DNA of 64,000 nt, taken from Otis tarda (Eukaryota; Chordata; Aves; Otidiformes; Otididae). Under the pieces are notes generated by a model, which saw only the letters and a program-made list of their open reading frames with translations, did no database searches and had not been told where the DNA came from. The stretch is from NCBI GenBank assembly GCA_026413225.1, contig CM048553.1, positions 24,862,501 to 24,926,500 on the forward strand, given 5' to 3'. Within the stretch, counting starts at the first letter, position 1. Each line of letters starts with the position of its first letter. Shown piece after piece: positions 1 to 12,345 of the stretch. Both the position numbers and the translations under genes were made by a program.

Positions 1-3000
1 TTCCTGCAAGGTGAAGCCAGTTTGTCCACAAGATCCCATGTCTGCTGCGTGGGCTGCACAGACAGAGCTGCCATTTGTAAATCCATCTGGATCATTGCCG
101 TATTTGCCCAGTGATACCTGACTGGTACAAAGAGCAAAGCCTGACTTTGAAGTCTGTCAACTGGGGCAACAAAACCAACAGGAATTTAAGTTATTCTTCT
201 TCCAATACATATTTAAATGTATTTTAACTCCATTACAAGTATTTGTTAGAACATAGCTGACTCTAGATTTTTCACTCCAGTGTAAGCACGAGAATATAGA
301 ATCATCATGAAAGTCACTTCCTTTCCAGGTCAAAATTATTTTCAATTTCTCCATGCACAGTGGAGCAGCAAGAGCAATTTTCAACACATTAATCCCAGAC
401 TCATGTGGTGGCCAAGTCACTTGCCTGTGCAGATCTTGATTCACATCCCTTCAGGCAAAAAAGGAAATTGAATGTGATTTCCCACATTCTAGGTCAGTGT
501 GCTAAACCTATGGCTGTGAACTAAAAACAGGTATCCTTATCGTGTTTAGGAAAATAATAGATTATATTCCTAGAAATTAGAGAGGGTAAAGATGAAAGTA
601 CACAGGTTTTGCCTTTCTGGTTTCCTTTTGGACCTTGGGTGTCTCCTTGGTGTACTGCCTTTTATTAATCACATTGTGAGATGCCCATCAGTATCCCCAT
701 GATGTAGAGACACTACGATGCTGTAGTGCATCAGTTCAGGGCTGCAAGTTCCAGTGTCACAGAGGTACTAACATGACACACAAAAAGTCTTGTAGCATCC
801 ACATACTCTCCAGGATGCTCTTCATGAGTTGGGTTGGGTGAGCAAGTACAGAATCTATTTTTCACCTGCAAATTTTGAGGTCTATCCAAAACCATGGGCT
901 GAGGCAGTCAAAGCTCCAGCTTGAAGCAGGCAACCAGTGGTGGGTGCATGGCCGGTGGAAGGCTGCTGTCTGCCAGCAGCAGCAAGGCGGGAGCTGAGTG
1001 CCAGGGAAGCATGCGTCCTGCAATGGTAGCCCTGAGGCCAACCTTGCAGACAACATTTGGGAGTGATATGTAAATAGTGGAGCATGGAAATAAAACTAGT
1101 CCAAATAATGAGTGAACATCTGGCATGGGTGCTTTCAAACCATCATCTGTACTTCATTCTGCTTGCCAGCACACGTCATTAACTTTTAATGTAAAGAGCA
1201 AACAAATGTGTTTGTCAGCAGGATGATTATCCTCCATACATTTTTTTTCCATCTCTGAACATGTTAATTATGGTTTCCCCTAACATACTTCATTCATTAA
1301 CATTAGTATTCTAAGCAAGTATTTCTGTAACTTAGAGAAGTTCATGAGGACAGTTTGATTTTTTACCAAGCTTTCAAAGGTTTTGCATTTGTTATACTGA
1401 AATGTTTATGTGTGCCCCGCTGCATTGTCACCATTCCCAAATATTCCCAAAGTGTTACTCTTCACCACCGCTCTTCCCCAGTTTGACAATAAGCCTACAA
1501 TTCTGTATCTCTGTGCAAAGCAGCTGGCAAAATCCACCTCCCAGCTGAGGACAGTATTTATTGTATTTGGAATAAAAATAATTGCAGGGCCAGGAGGACA
1601 TGCAGAAAATTACAGTAATTCAGGGACTGATTTAAATTGGTTTATTTCATCACCAATACCAGAAATGGATTTTTCCAATCTCTGTCTTATTCTGGTCTCA
1701 CCATCACAACTGTCAGTGTCCAAAGACACTTCCAGGAGACATCAAACTTCAGCTATTACCAGCTGAGATGAGAAGAAACTGATTGAATTACAGAGTTAAT
1801 TTTGCCTAGGGAATTGCATGCACAATCCACTTCTAGAAAGCGAGCAGAATGTGTACTCAAGCACCAAAAAGTTGGAATGATAATGAAACAATCAACTACA
1901 TATTTGTGTCTGGAGCTACAGTCATCCTGAATATACCTCATAGGAGCTACGTAGGCTGTAGCTCTTCTCCAAGACTGTTGCACTATCCAGAGCCGAATGT
2001 ACGACTCTGAAGCAACAATAAGTAGCCAATATCCACAATTAAGCTTTTATTTCTAATATTGACGAGTTCTGGAAGTTTGCAATGATGGAATAGTTTATAA
2101 GTAAATACATATATATTTTAAAGCCCTCATTATAATACTAAACTAGAGTTCCAACACAAAATAAAATATTTTCTCTGACTTAGTCACATTAAAAAGATTA
2201 ACATAGGTCTGTCTATACAGAAGTGAAAAGAAAAAAAGTTACTTTCCAGTCCTTCATGGTCTTTGAATGAATCAAATCATGCTTAATAAATTCCTGCAAT
2301 ACAGAGCAATTTTAACTCATTCAAGGGTTAACAACAAACTTTTCAGTCAGGGTGGGCCTCTAATATACTAAATAAATTCTTCTTGTGCTTGGACTCCAAC
2401 AAGCCATGAAATATTTAAACACAAAAAGCTATTTCCCCAGTTACATGGCAACATTGCAGCTTTAAATATTAAAAACAATAGCGCTCTAGTATTCTAAGCA
2501 AGTACAAGAGTTCATTGGCAGCAGATACCTCTCGTCTTCTCTTGCTGGAGTTGTAGAAAAGATACTCTATTATAAAAACAAGGAGAGACTACTGAGGAAT
2601 GCACACTCCCCAGATTCCTTCCTATCAGAGTATGGAGAAAAGAAATATCTTGCTGATTTATCTATCTAGGTATTTATATAGCACCATTCTCGAGAGTATC
2701 TGGATTTGTGGAGTGAGTAATACAAGAGGGATAATTTGTTTGTTATGGGAATAAGGTACATAATGTGAGATAGACAGAAAATATCCCCCGTGAGTACATA
2801 TCACCACAGCTTGAGTAAATAGCAGCAATGATAATTTTCCAAAACACAGTGAAAAGGCAGAAAATATATACTGAAAGCTCTTTGTTCTCAGGTCAACAAG
2901 TGACACAAAAATATGCGAAGAGCTGGGAGTAATAGCTGAAGAGAAATTCATCCATGCAACTGTGATGATGTGTCCTGTTTATAAGATAATCCCTCTATCC

Positions 3001-3400
3001 CCAGTCAGGTGGGATAGATATTGTGGTAAATCAATTTGAAGGCCAAAGGCCAGAATTAAATATCTTAGGATACGCCTGTTGTTGAGTTCAAGCAGAGAAC
3101 TTTCAGAGGCAAGCAAAGCAGCACAGCTGTTAGTACATAACTCCTGGCTTTCCATTTCATCTAAAGTTTAACTCAAATTCTAGTTTTATATTGCCTCCTT
3201 GGGTTTTGCGGTCTGTGCAGCAGCTCTCCCAGTACTGTATTCTCTGCATCTGTTTCAATCTTCTGCTCACCACAGTTTTCATCTTTTACTCTTTCCTCTT
3301 CCATGTCTCCCCTTCCCTCACTCCTTTTACATTAGTTGCTTCTCCTAGTTGTTTTCTCATACACTTCACTTCAATCTCCTTTCACAGCCTGCACCATAAG
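1..3400. other. Unique AT-rich DNA, no gene recognised
   Basis: No coding exon, RNA gene or repeat family is recognised here. The plus frame starting at base 2 is open from the window edge to a TGA at 119-121 (about 39 codons, including a run reading AAQTELPFVNPSGSLPYLPS). That could be the tail of a last coding exon cut by the window edge, but this length is common by chance and no family is recognised. A 95-codon minus-strand ORF at 157-444 has no recognisable motif. A GC-richer patch at about 900-1050 carries overlapping minus-strand ORFs in three frames, which is typical of non-coding DNA. Confidence 0.6.
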
Positions 3401-3670
3401 AGAGTACAAGAGGTAATGGTTTTAAAATAGGGGGAGGTAGATTGAGACTGGACACAAGGAAACATTTTTTTACAATGAGGGCGGTAGAACATTGGAAGAG
3501 GTTGCCCAGAGAGGTGATAGATGCCTCATCCCTGAAAACGTTCAAGGCCAGGTTGGACGGGGCTCTGAGCAACCTGATCTGGCTGGAGATGTCCCTGCTT
3601 TTTGCAGGGGAAGTTGACTAGATGACCTTTAAAGGTCACTTCTAATCTAAACTATTCTATGATTCTATGA
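3401..3670 (+). mobile_element. CR1 LINE, 5'-truncated 3' end
   Basis: This is a chicken-repeat-1 (CR1) non-LTR retrotransposon fragment. It holds the end of the second ORF region (GAGGTTGCCCAGAGAGGT, then TTCAAGGCCAGGTTGGA) and the 3' UTR (GAGCAACCTGATCTGGC, GATGTCCCTGCT, TAGATGACCTTTAAAGGTC). It finishes in the diagnostic 8-bp tail, ATTCTATGATTCTATGA at 3654-3670. CR1 elements are severely 5'-truncated at insertion and lack a poly-A tail, and this copy fits both. Substitutions in the otherwise well-kept UTR (for example TTTTTGCAGGGGAAGTTGAC) suggest an older copy than the one at 5716. It cannot encode a working reverse transcriptase. Confidence 0.95.
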
Positions 3671-5715
3671 TCTGGAAAAGAATAAATTTGACCTTTTTAT
3701 TAGGCACCCTTGATCTGTCTCCTTGGGTGAGTATGGGCAGATGCAAATTACTCTGCCTGTGGCCCAGAAAAAGCATTGGCTCCAGATTCATATAGTCAGA
3801 TAAGTCCAGCAGTGTGCCCTAGTTAAATGTATATCTGTGCAGTTTCTGGGCCAGAGCAAGTTCATCTTTGCCCAGCTCTGCAGCCAGGAGGAGGTTATGC
3901 ACATCTGCCTGCGCCTGTGCATCCCCGAAGAGTTTAAATGCCTGGCGTGGGAGAAGGGGTAGCAAGGGCACAGGAAGATCCTGCGATGCTCTCTTCACCC
4001 TTGTGAAACCACAGGCATCTGTAGCACCAGCACAGAGCTCTTCCTATCGCTGCTGAGCCCCGTGCGTCAAGTTACAGCAGTCCTCTGCAATAGGGTCCAG
4101 GAATACCAATTAGTGCACAGGGATGCTTAAGGCTTTTCATTATAATACTTAAGATAAAAGGTGCTATCTACTGTAAACGCAAAGTCTAACCTGTGATATC
4201 AGCAAAAAGTTTCCAGTGCTTAAGAAAAAATAAACCAGAAAGTTAACTTGACTTTTTCCTTCCAGCTTTGCCTGGAACAGGTCTTGTTTGTCAATGAACG
4301 CTTCATAATCACCTCACTGCAGCTTTCAGACTTTCCTGGTACAGGAATAAAAGTATAGCATGCACCTATCTATAATATTGCAAGATATGAGAGCACAGCC
4401 AATTTGGGAATACCGTTAGCTAGGCCTCATTAATAAAATAAGGCTAATGATTTATTCATATCCAGGACAATAAGAGGACAATGTAGAGCAGTTACATTAA
4501 TGGTAAGTAGATGCTTTGGGGGAAGATTGTGAACACTAATGGAAATTGGTTCTGTCTGTTCCAGTGTTTTGTATAAAACAGTGTGGGTGATTTTTCTGAC
4601 CAAATCAGTACATTAGGGACACAGAATTCCCTATTCTACATATTAAGATAGGAACTAGGAAATTATTCAGATTAATATAAGAATATATTATCACTTCAGT
4701 GCTTGAGTAGCTCTCAATCTCATTTCCCCACATGCAATCTTTTATTCTATCTTTTCACCCTTGTTTTCCAGAAGCCTTGAACTTGCTACTGTAATTACAA
4801 ATGCAGACATTATTGCTGTGAAAATAACGCTCTGAAAAGGGTCTGTGAAGACACTATTTGAAATCATTACTATTTAAAGCTGAGTTAACTGTACTTCTGC
4901 TGTGCACCATTATGTAACGTGTGCCCTTCCAGAACAGTGCTGTATTCCAGAACAGTGGTTTTTAAACTAGTGGTAGAATTTTTTTTTTTTGCAAAGCAGA
5001 GTATGTGAGCCGTACTCTTCTCCCCCCAAAATCTGTGTGCTGATCATCAGGCAAAGTTGTGGAGTTTCTTCAGTCACCTTCATGGTTATTTGGTGTCTAA
5101 ATAGTGGCTGTATTTTGTTTGGGTTACTGTTGGAGGGATTCAGCAGTATCAGAGTCCTAACTTGGGGTAAAGTCACTCCAGTTTGGCTCCCTGTGTCCCT
5201 GTTCACAGCTGTTCCAGTACCAGCCAAGAACCAACTGAGAGCCACAAGCCCAATTTTTTTTTCAGTTATTTTGCTGCACCAGATGTATTGCAAACAGCTG
5301 ACCTACGTTCTCTCTCTAGGGTGAAATTTGGAACAGAAGAGAATTGAAAGCTGTCAGGATCCCATGAGATCCCATGAGCAAGTGCTGGTGACCTGAAGGG
5401 TGGCAGATGACCATGTGCGTGCCCTTGCCACCTTGGCCGTTTGAGCTGAAGCACTTTGTTACTGGGCTGCAGCACCAGCCACTGAGGTGGCCAGTTGCAG
5501 CATATTATCTGATGAGCAGTATCTCATTAGTTAATTTTGAACTTGTATCTATGTTTAAATAAAAAAGAAGAAAATGCGAAGAAGAGACAATGCTGCACTA
5601 TCAGTGACAGCATTATGCTATATGACCTAGAACTCTCCTATAGTAATCCCACTGATAAAAAAAAAATTGTTATTTTTCCTCCATATACTAGTTGTCTGTT
5701 ACTAATATTTTGACT
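3671..5715. other. Unique DNA, no gene recognised
   Basis: No feature is supported. A slightly GC-richer stretch at about 3840-4080 has short open frames without recognisable motifs. A T-run lies at about 4979-4990. A short tandem duplication (GATCCCATGA twice in a row) lies at about 5358-5380. Overlapping 108- and 111-codon ORFs on opposite strands at 4967-5324 are mutual shadows, and neither resembles a known protein. Confidence 0.55.
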
Positions 5716-5853
5716 ATTCAAGGCCAGGTTGGATGAGGCTCTGAGCAACCTGATCTAGTTGGAGATGTCCCTGCTCCTTGCAGGGGGGGTTGGACTAGAT
5801 GACCTTTGAAGGTCCCTTCCAACCCTAACCATTCTATGATTCTATGATTCTAT
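5716..5853 (+). mobile_element. CR1 LINE, very short 3' end
   Basis: This CR1 3' UTR starts abruptly at TTCAAGGCCAGGTTGGATGA and runs through GAGCAACCTGATCTAGTTGG and CTTGCAGGGGGGGTTGGACT to three tail units (ATTCTATG repeated, 5831-5853). It is close to the usual avian UTR sequence and to the inverted copy at 46793-47030, so it belongs to a relatively young subfamily. The extreme 5' truncation leaves no coding sequence. Confidence 0.96.
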
Positions 5854-8800
5854 TACCAAGCAGCTGGGTCCAAGACTCAGTGACTTAGTGCATGTCCACA
5901 TGCCTGAACTCTGTTTTCCCTCAAATAGGAGGGAAAACATCATGCCTGCTAGGAATAGTCTTTGGCCCCTCTTACAGCCCTAAACTGTGGCCAAACATTG
6001 TCTGGAGGGGGATGTTTGGCAAAAAAAAGATGCTAATAGTTACACAGTATAGAGCATGGCATGACAGGAGTCTAGTGTGGCTGTTGTCCTGCTTAGTTAC
6101 CCAGCATCCATGTAGCCCTTAACATTTGCAATCTCTCTTCTTCTGTGGGACAATGTTTTGGGGCAACTACGAGCTTCTGACTAAGCTTCCACAGCCCTAA
6201 TTCCCAGGAAAGCAGGTTCATTTTCAGGATCTGAATAACTCCTGCAGGCATGTGGTACCTGCCAGGATGATCTAGCAGTACCCCAAAGGTAGAGGAACCA
6301 ATGGAGATTTCCGTAAGTTATGGCATTAGACACCTTAAATACTTATCGGAATGAAATGTATTGCTGCAACATTCATCTCCACAGCAGGTAACATCCAACC
6401 CTCTTTTTGCAAACTGAACACATCATCCCCTTGGCAAAGCGCGTGCAGGGTGAAGGCCAGCAGGTGAGGTAAGAAATGCCAAGGGAAGGGTAGGGTAAGC
6501 TGTGCAGGGATAGCAAGCTCTGGAGTGTGTATTATGTAGCCTAAGATCATATGGCCTGGCTTCTCCAGGCAATTCTGATTTTTCCCCCTACAGTTTTTGC
6601 CTCCATATTTTCTTATTTCTAATGCCATGCTATTCAGAGCTGGTTGATGCACAGGTTTAATACTTAAAAAAAAAAACCAAACCATCTTTTCCAATGCAGT
6701 TATAGTTCTTATTTCTTCTCTCTGCCACATACCTGAAACCATGTTGAAAAATTGCTGAGTGGTAGGTAGTCTAGGGGGGAAAAAAAAGGGAGAAAGTGGA
6801 AATGCACAGTAGCATAACTGTCAGTATCAGAAGAATCAGATGATTTGGAAGCAGGGGACGAGAAAAGAGTTTGTTTCTTTTTAAAAGAAAATATTTTACA
6901 GAGAAGAAAGCAGAAGGTCAAATCACATTCTTTGACCAATTCCAGTGCTTTGTATTGGGACAGAGGAACTGTCAAAGTTGCTTAAACTACCATTGTCCTT
7001 TCTTTTAAGACTATTATTTCTCTGCTAGGTTTCATAATGTAGCCCACAAACTTTAGATCCAAATTCCATATTTTACAATATTATTGTACTCTGTACATCA
7101 GGTTTTGAGTTAAACCTATTAATAATTGCTGTTATTGCTCAAGCTATAAAACTAGATTTTTCTTTTATACAAAGGGTCTGCCTCTGATCTCATTCTTGAT
7201 TTATATACACATAAATCAGTGATGGATTGAGCCTCAGTTGAACCAGAGAAGCAGGGGAGCTGCATGCAATGCCAGTCAGGCAGCAGAGGAGAAAGAAAAG
7301 ATGTTAAATTGCTCTTTTGGCTGCCCTGGAAATCTGTCCTGTAAATTATTGCATCAAAGTCCCAGGAAGCTGCGGTGGTCAGAATTTAGTCTTGAGTCTG
7401 TGGCAAGGTCTAGCAAATCATCCTGTGAAGCCTAGGGTGAGTGAATGCTCTACGGGCTTTTGAATTGTCTATAATTCACCTCCTGGACAGGTTAATACTA
7501 CTTCTTTTTAAAACCCAGACAGGGCCACAGGCACAAAGATCTGTCTTCTACCCTGCATTATCTTCTCTCTGTTGCAAGGCACAGGAACGCTCTGCACTGC
7601 TCTCCCTTCTGGCAGCTCTTCCCAAAGGGTTTTTGGGCCCCATTTTCTCACTCGTGATCTTGCTATCAAAGACATCTAATTTCTGTTGAACATTTTGACA
7701 GATCTGCTAGTCTAAAGCTTCCCCCATGCAGCAGGACTGCAATGGATCGAGAACCCTGTCTCGTGCAGGTGCTGTGCGTCCTTGGATGTCCTGCACTGGA
7801 GAGATTCATTAGTGGTGGATACCTTTCTAGCCTTGATGCCATCTCCACCAGAAGATTTCTGCTTGCTGTTATGCCCAGAGCTATAAATGGATCTCGTTTC
7901 TCAATGTTTGTACAGTCTGTGATGACACTGTTTTTTCAGAATGTTTCTATGCCACAAGTGCTGCGAGTCCTGCTCGCCAAATGCTTTTTTTCTGCTTTGT
8001 CTGCCTCTTTCTATAGATTTCTGGAAAACATCAGGGAGTAACTTAATGTCACCAGGCAAGTCTAGGTCTTCCCAGCACTTGACCTTCCAGCCATTAAGGT
8101 TTATGTTGCTTGTGCAGTTCTCCCTTATATGTTTACTTCATAGCTTAATTTCTACAGCCAGAAATGAGTACAGAAACCAGAAATGGGCTACTGTCAACAG
8201 ATAACCACTGATTTCCACTTATAAATCAAACAGGGCTCCCCACTACAACGTCAGATTTTTTTATACTAGGGCAGAAAAATGTGACCAAGAACTTAACTTT
8301 AATTTCTCTAACGCTGCAGAAATTTAAAATAACTTGGGAGAACTGTCATCAGCAGTTGTCTTAGGATGGCTACACTTTGGAAGTGGTGTGAATTTCAGGG
8401 CTTTGTCTTCCAACTCTTGCCTACAGGTTTTAGGATGCCTACAGCCAGTTTTGGACATGTAGAAGTTTATTATAAATAATAGCAATTAAAAAAGTAGTCA
8501 GTGCCTTTAATGCAGCAATTAAATATCCACGTTGTGCAAAACACACCCATATCCATAATTATTTTCAACCACAAAACTGTTTCAGCAATTTCCTTGGGAA
8601 AATACTCCAGATATTTCATTTCACAACCAGTCTGTTAATGTTCCTTTTTTATTATTTTAATGAACTATCTTAATGATCTTTATTAACCATCTCTCCACCA
8701 TGGTCTAAAAGAAATATATGCGCATGGTGCATTATATAAGGCAAATTCAGTAAAGACATGTCAACATTTGAACATACTTACAAAGCAAATTATGCAAGAT

Positions 8801-9463
8801 CATTGCAGAGGAAAGCAGAAAGGTCGCCACAGAAGAAATCTGAATATGAAAGCATCAAATTCAGATAAATCGGGCCATTTCAAAATGGTCAAAACTGTAC
8901 TGTACACAATGCTACAGGATGATTATCTCTCTTTCTCTCCCCTCTACCCTCCCCTGACTTTAAGGCAATGGTACCCAGGAAACTCACGACTGAAGCTGTT
9001 ATTTAAAGCTCAGTGACTATGCTGTGCTTTACTGTCAAGTGATCAGTCCTCCTCATCAGCTACTTATCTGCAGTGACAAATAACTAAGAGGTATTTCTAT
9101 ATCGTGGGCCAGGAAAAAGCCAAATTTCCCTTTACTGCCTGGAGCACATCACCGTTGTGCCCTCTTGCATCCTATGGAGGACCTGGAGGGAAGTACACAG
9201 TGTCTATCTGTCTCACTATGCATTAGAGCTGCCTCCTCGCTCTTCTGCGTTAGAGGCTGCAAGAATTTTGACCCTATGCCACAGACTTTCTGCCAGTGCC
9301 ACAATTCTCACGTGGTATCTTGACAAACTGATCTAAATACAAGAGCTCGTCCCTCTGTATAAATAGAACTGCCACAGCAGATCGGTTTTATTTACGTCAA
9401 ATTAAACAAAACTCTGGGTTTTGGCTGAGAGTTAATGACTTTCAGCCAAAAGCAAATTCTTAC
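5854..9463. other. Unique DNA, no gene recognised
   Basis: No gene or repeat family is recognised. A possible plus-strand exon at 6385-6463 (acceptor after CATCTCCACAG, donor CAG|GTGAGG) is weak because an alternative donor lies 5 bp downstream and the frame shows no family. Open frames at 7238-7435, 7742-8041 and 7941-8204 overlap each other in different frames and show no motifs. The AT-rich stretch at about 8460-8650 contains several TAAT/ATTA cores and little else. Confidence 0.55.
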
Positions 9464-9637
9464 CTCTGAGTTATATAAACCCCCTAAGTAGGCCATTTAT
9501 AATACAGATACTAGCAGACATGCGGCTTCTATGCAGTGATGCTTCCAGGTAATGCTAGCATTACCTGGCTAAATTGGCTAAATATCACAGGAATGACAAA
9601 ATGATGCTCGATGGTGGATACGAGCCCCTTACAAAGC
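9464..9637 (-). other. Candidate non-coding exon, minus strand
   Basis: On the minus strand an acceptor with a good pyrimidine tract (GTCTGGTGTCTCCTTGCCAG) ends at 9638. A near-perfect donor, CAGAG|GTAAGA, starts at 9463. Between them lie 174 bp with stops in all three frames, so if it is an exon it belongs to a non-coding RNA or a UTR. The interval contains a 24-bp perfect palindrome at 9545-9568. The call rests only on splice-site consensus, and sites this good also occur by chance. Confidence 0.3.
9545..9568. repeat. 24-bp perfect palindrome
   Basis: The arm CCAGGTAATGCT is followed directly by its exact reverse complement, with no spacer. The duplex could extrude as a cruciform, or a homodimeric DNA-binding protein could recognise it symmetrically. 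The centre is GCTAGC. It lies inside the minus-strand candidate exon 9464-9637, where a transcript could fold it into a hairpin. No known element with this sequence is recognised. Confidence 0.9.
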
Positions 9638-12250
9638 CTGGCAAGGAGACACCAGACAGAAGGCTGAAGCTCAGAGACATTTATTTTTAGGCTTTTGGTT
9701 TTTAAGGAGAGCAAAGGAACCGAGAGGAGAAAACAGTGTCAACAGTTCACACAGACTTGCTTTTCATGTTTGGGAGAAGGCAAGCTAGACTGAAACTATA
9801 ACTATGATGGGATTTAAGAGTAGACACAATAAAGGTAGCCACAATCTATACCTGTAACAAGGAAGGTCACTTCTAGGAGGTTTTGATGTAGTGAAACTTG
9901 AAAAATATGTTCATTTTTGCCCAAAGGCAGAGGCTGGCATGGCAGCTGGGGGACCACAACGGTAATTGTTCCTAAGAGGAAAAAGAAAATGTTCCATAAA
10001 GGTCCAATTGCCTTTAAAAGAGAGAAACATTTGAAGGGCTCTTCAGTGCTGTTCCAGGTTCAACAGAAGGAAAGCTCTCACATAGAGCTGCTTTCATCCA
10101 TAGGTGTTGCCACAGTCAACACAAATTGTTGGAGAGGGGAATAGGTCAGGGGGTGGAGGGAGGTGTTACTACAACAGCAAACTGAAAACAGAATAAACAG
10201 AGCTTAAAAACCAAAAAGTATAATTTTTTTTTTTGTAGAACCCTGAGCTGTTTTAAACCCAAAAAGGGGAAAAAGGGGGAGAAGTAGCAAAGAGACATGG
10301 GGAGGATTTTTTTTCTAGGAGGTTGGTGTCTATCAGTTATTTTGTTGGATTGTTGATTAATGTAATTGAAGTATATATAACTGAAACAGAAAAAGAAATA
10401 AGACTTCTTCAGGGACCCATTAATTTCTTAAGGATAAAGTGTTTGAAGGTTCAAAGGCTTTGTTAAAGCTTATTTTAAATTTAAAATTTCCATTGCCAAG
10501 GGATTGATTACCATTCTTGCTTTAGCTTTGTCAAACAATAAGTTGATCCCAATCCTTTCAAAGTTTTATGGTGATGTATGTACAATATTCAGTTAATTGT
10601 TAAAAGAGGGGACTGTCTTCTCTACTCAAGGACAGTTATTTCAAAAAAAGTCTGCAAATGTTGTTTCAAATGTTTGAAATCTTGGAAACCATAGCAGTTG
10701 TATCCACTATTACAAGTCACAGTATTTTGAGGTATCATAATTATTTTTGGATATTTCTTCTCATTGGGAAAATTACCTAACATCATATATGTCAATACTT
10801 TGAGCTGTGCGCAGTACTGGATAATAACGTAATTTCAAGTCATTTAATAGAAATTACATCATCCTGAAAAAAGCTCTTGTGGCAGGCTGAGACTCCTGTT
10901 TTTCTGCTAAACTCTGTTTTTTTAATGTGACCTCATCACCCTGACTCATTTCTCTCTCCTCTAGCTGACATCTAGGTCTGTATGTGTCCCGGAGCAGGAA
11001 CAGACTTTTCTCTTACAGTGACTACTACAGTGGGACTCTCATTTTCAGTTGCAGCTCTGCCATATTCCCATCATAGCAATAAATAAAGGGATAGTTTATT
11101 TTTCTTATTTTCTGAATAAACTGGCAAACAGGATCAATTCATGCATGTGTACACAAACAGAAACACTTAAAAGACTTCTTCACATTAAAAAATGTAGTAA
11201 TTAAATAATTATTTTTGGTTTTCATAATTTTGGTATTTCAAAGAAAATTCAGATACTTTCAAATATTTTTTTTTTTTTGTAATTTCTACTTAAAGCTAAT
11301 CTCTCATTGAAAAAATAACCTTTCATTTAAAAAAACCAAAACAAACCAAAATCAAGATGATTTGTTATTTCTATTGCAGGTAGTAACTAAAGACCTCAAC
11401 CATATTTCCAAGTCAAATCAAAATGATTTATTCAGTATCTTACACCTCACTCAGTAGGACTACAGTTCACTCTACCATGGAGTCGTTTCCAAAGTTTTAC
11501 AGTGTGTTAAAGGAGGCTCTTTCAAAATAAGAGTACATTTGGAGCCTTGGTTGCATTTTTTAATCAGAAGAAAATATTGCTGTTTACTCTTAATTTTCTG
11601 TCCTCCAAATGTTCTAAAATGGAGTTGTTATTAAAGATGGGGAGATAAGCCTGGTCTGAGCTGCAAAATGTGTTTCTGCATTCCAATTTTGGATGGATAT
11701 CATGTGTTTTGGCTCTCTTATCTGACATGGATTAATTGGTTTTTCGAGGCAGGATGAGATGAGGAGAGCAAGGGAGCCAATGACATAAAATGTTGGCAAT
11801 TCTCAAGACTTTATTATGAGTCTTAAAATGTTTGATATTTTTCTTAGAGCCTCATCTGTGGAAAGAAGCTATTAATGGCAGCCTGAGGTCCCATTTTAGG
11901 AGAAAAAATGTAGACTTCATGATTGCAATCACTAGCATAACTCTGGAAACTCAAACCCAGAAGGCAAATAAAAAGCATCAATATATACCATTTTGAAACA
12001 ACAAGATTTTGAGTCTCTCTCCTGAATTTACACAATCAGCTCATGTTATCTTTGGTGCCAGCAATAGTAGCATCTGTCAGAGCAGCACCACCTGCGTGGA
12101 CTGGAGATGGAGAGAGCAGCGGGGCCAGCAGTGCCTGCTGGGAACCGGTGAAGAAGCCCTGAGACAGCTACTATGAGCAGCTCCTCTCACCACCTCCATG
12201 CACCAGCAACACTTTTATACTTTTATATTTCGTGTTTTCTTTCCAACCAG
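9638..12250. other. Unique DNA, no gene recognised
   Basis: No gene is recognised. The block at about 10140-10320 is purine-rich with A/T homopolymers. A run of about 13 T lies at 11266-11278. A 16-bp AT-only palindrome lies at 10472-10487 and is probably trivial. The 12060-12250 segment is GC-richer than its surroundings and contains a TATA-like TTTTATACTTTTATATT at about 12210-12230, directly upstream of the candidate exon that follows. Confidence 0.5.
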
Positions 12251-12345
12251 GCGGGCTAGAAACTTTTATTTAAGCCACTGCAAGCTCAGAGCCTGAGGAA
12301 GGCAGCATATTCCCTGGGAAGCCTCTGGAGGTGGATGGAGGCAAG
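12251..12345 (+). other. Candidate non-coding exon, plus strand
   Basis: A pyrimidine-rich acceptor (CGTGTTTTCTTTCCAACCAG) ends at 12250, and a consensus donor, GCAAG|GTAAGT, starts at 12346. The 95 bp between them have stops in all three frames, so this would be a UTR or lncRNA exon. A TATA-like motif about 30 bp upstream allows an alternative reading, in which this is a first exon beginning near the present acceptor and using the same donor. No transcript evidence is available here. Confidence 0.35.

Noticed and set aside
157-444. 95-codon minus-strand ORF
   Set aside because: No family motif, no splice context, and length expected by chance in 64 kb.
882-1138. Three overlapping minus-strand ORFs
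   Set aside because: The same GC-richer DNA is open in several frames at once, which indicates composition rather than coding.
3720-3732. Donor-like CTTGG|GTGAGT
   Set aside because: The nearest acceptor gives a 23-bp exon with a poor pyrimidine tract.
4967-5324. 108- and 111-codon ORFs on opposite strands
   Set aside because: Mutual shadows with no recognisable protein; one ends in a T-run.
5520-5580. AAATAAAA followed by an A/G-rich run as a retrocopy tail
   Set aside because: No coding similarity upstream and no flanking duplication seen.
10472-10487. 16-bp palindrome ATTTTAAATTTAAAAT
   Set aside because: AT-only sequence in AT-rich DNA; expected by chance.
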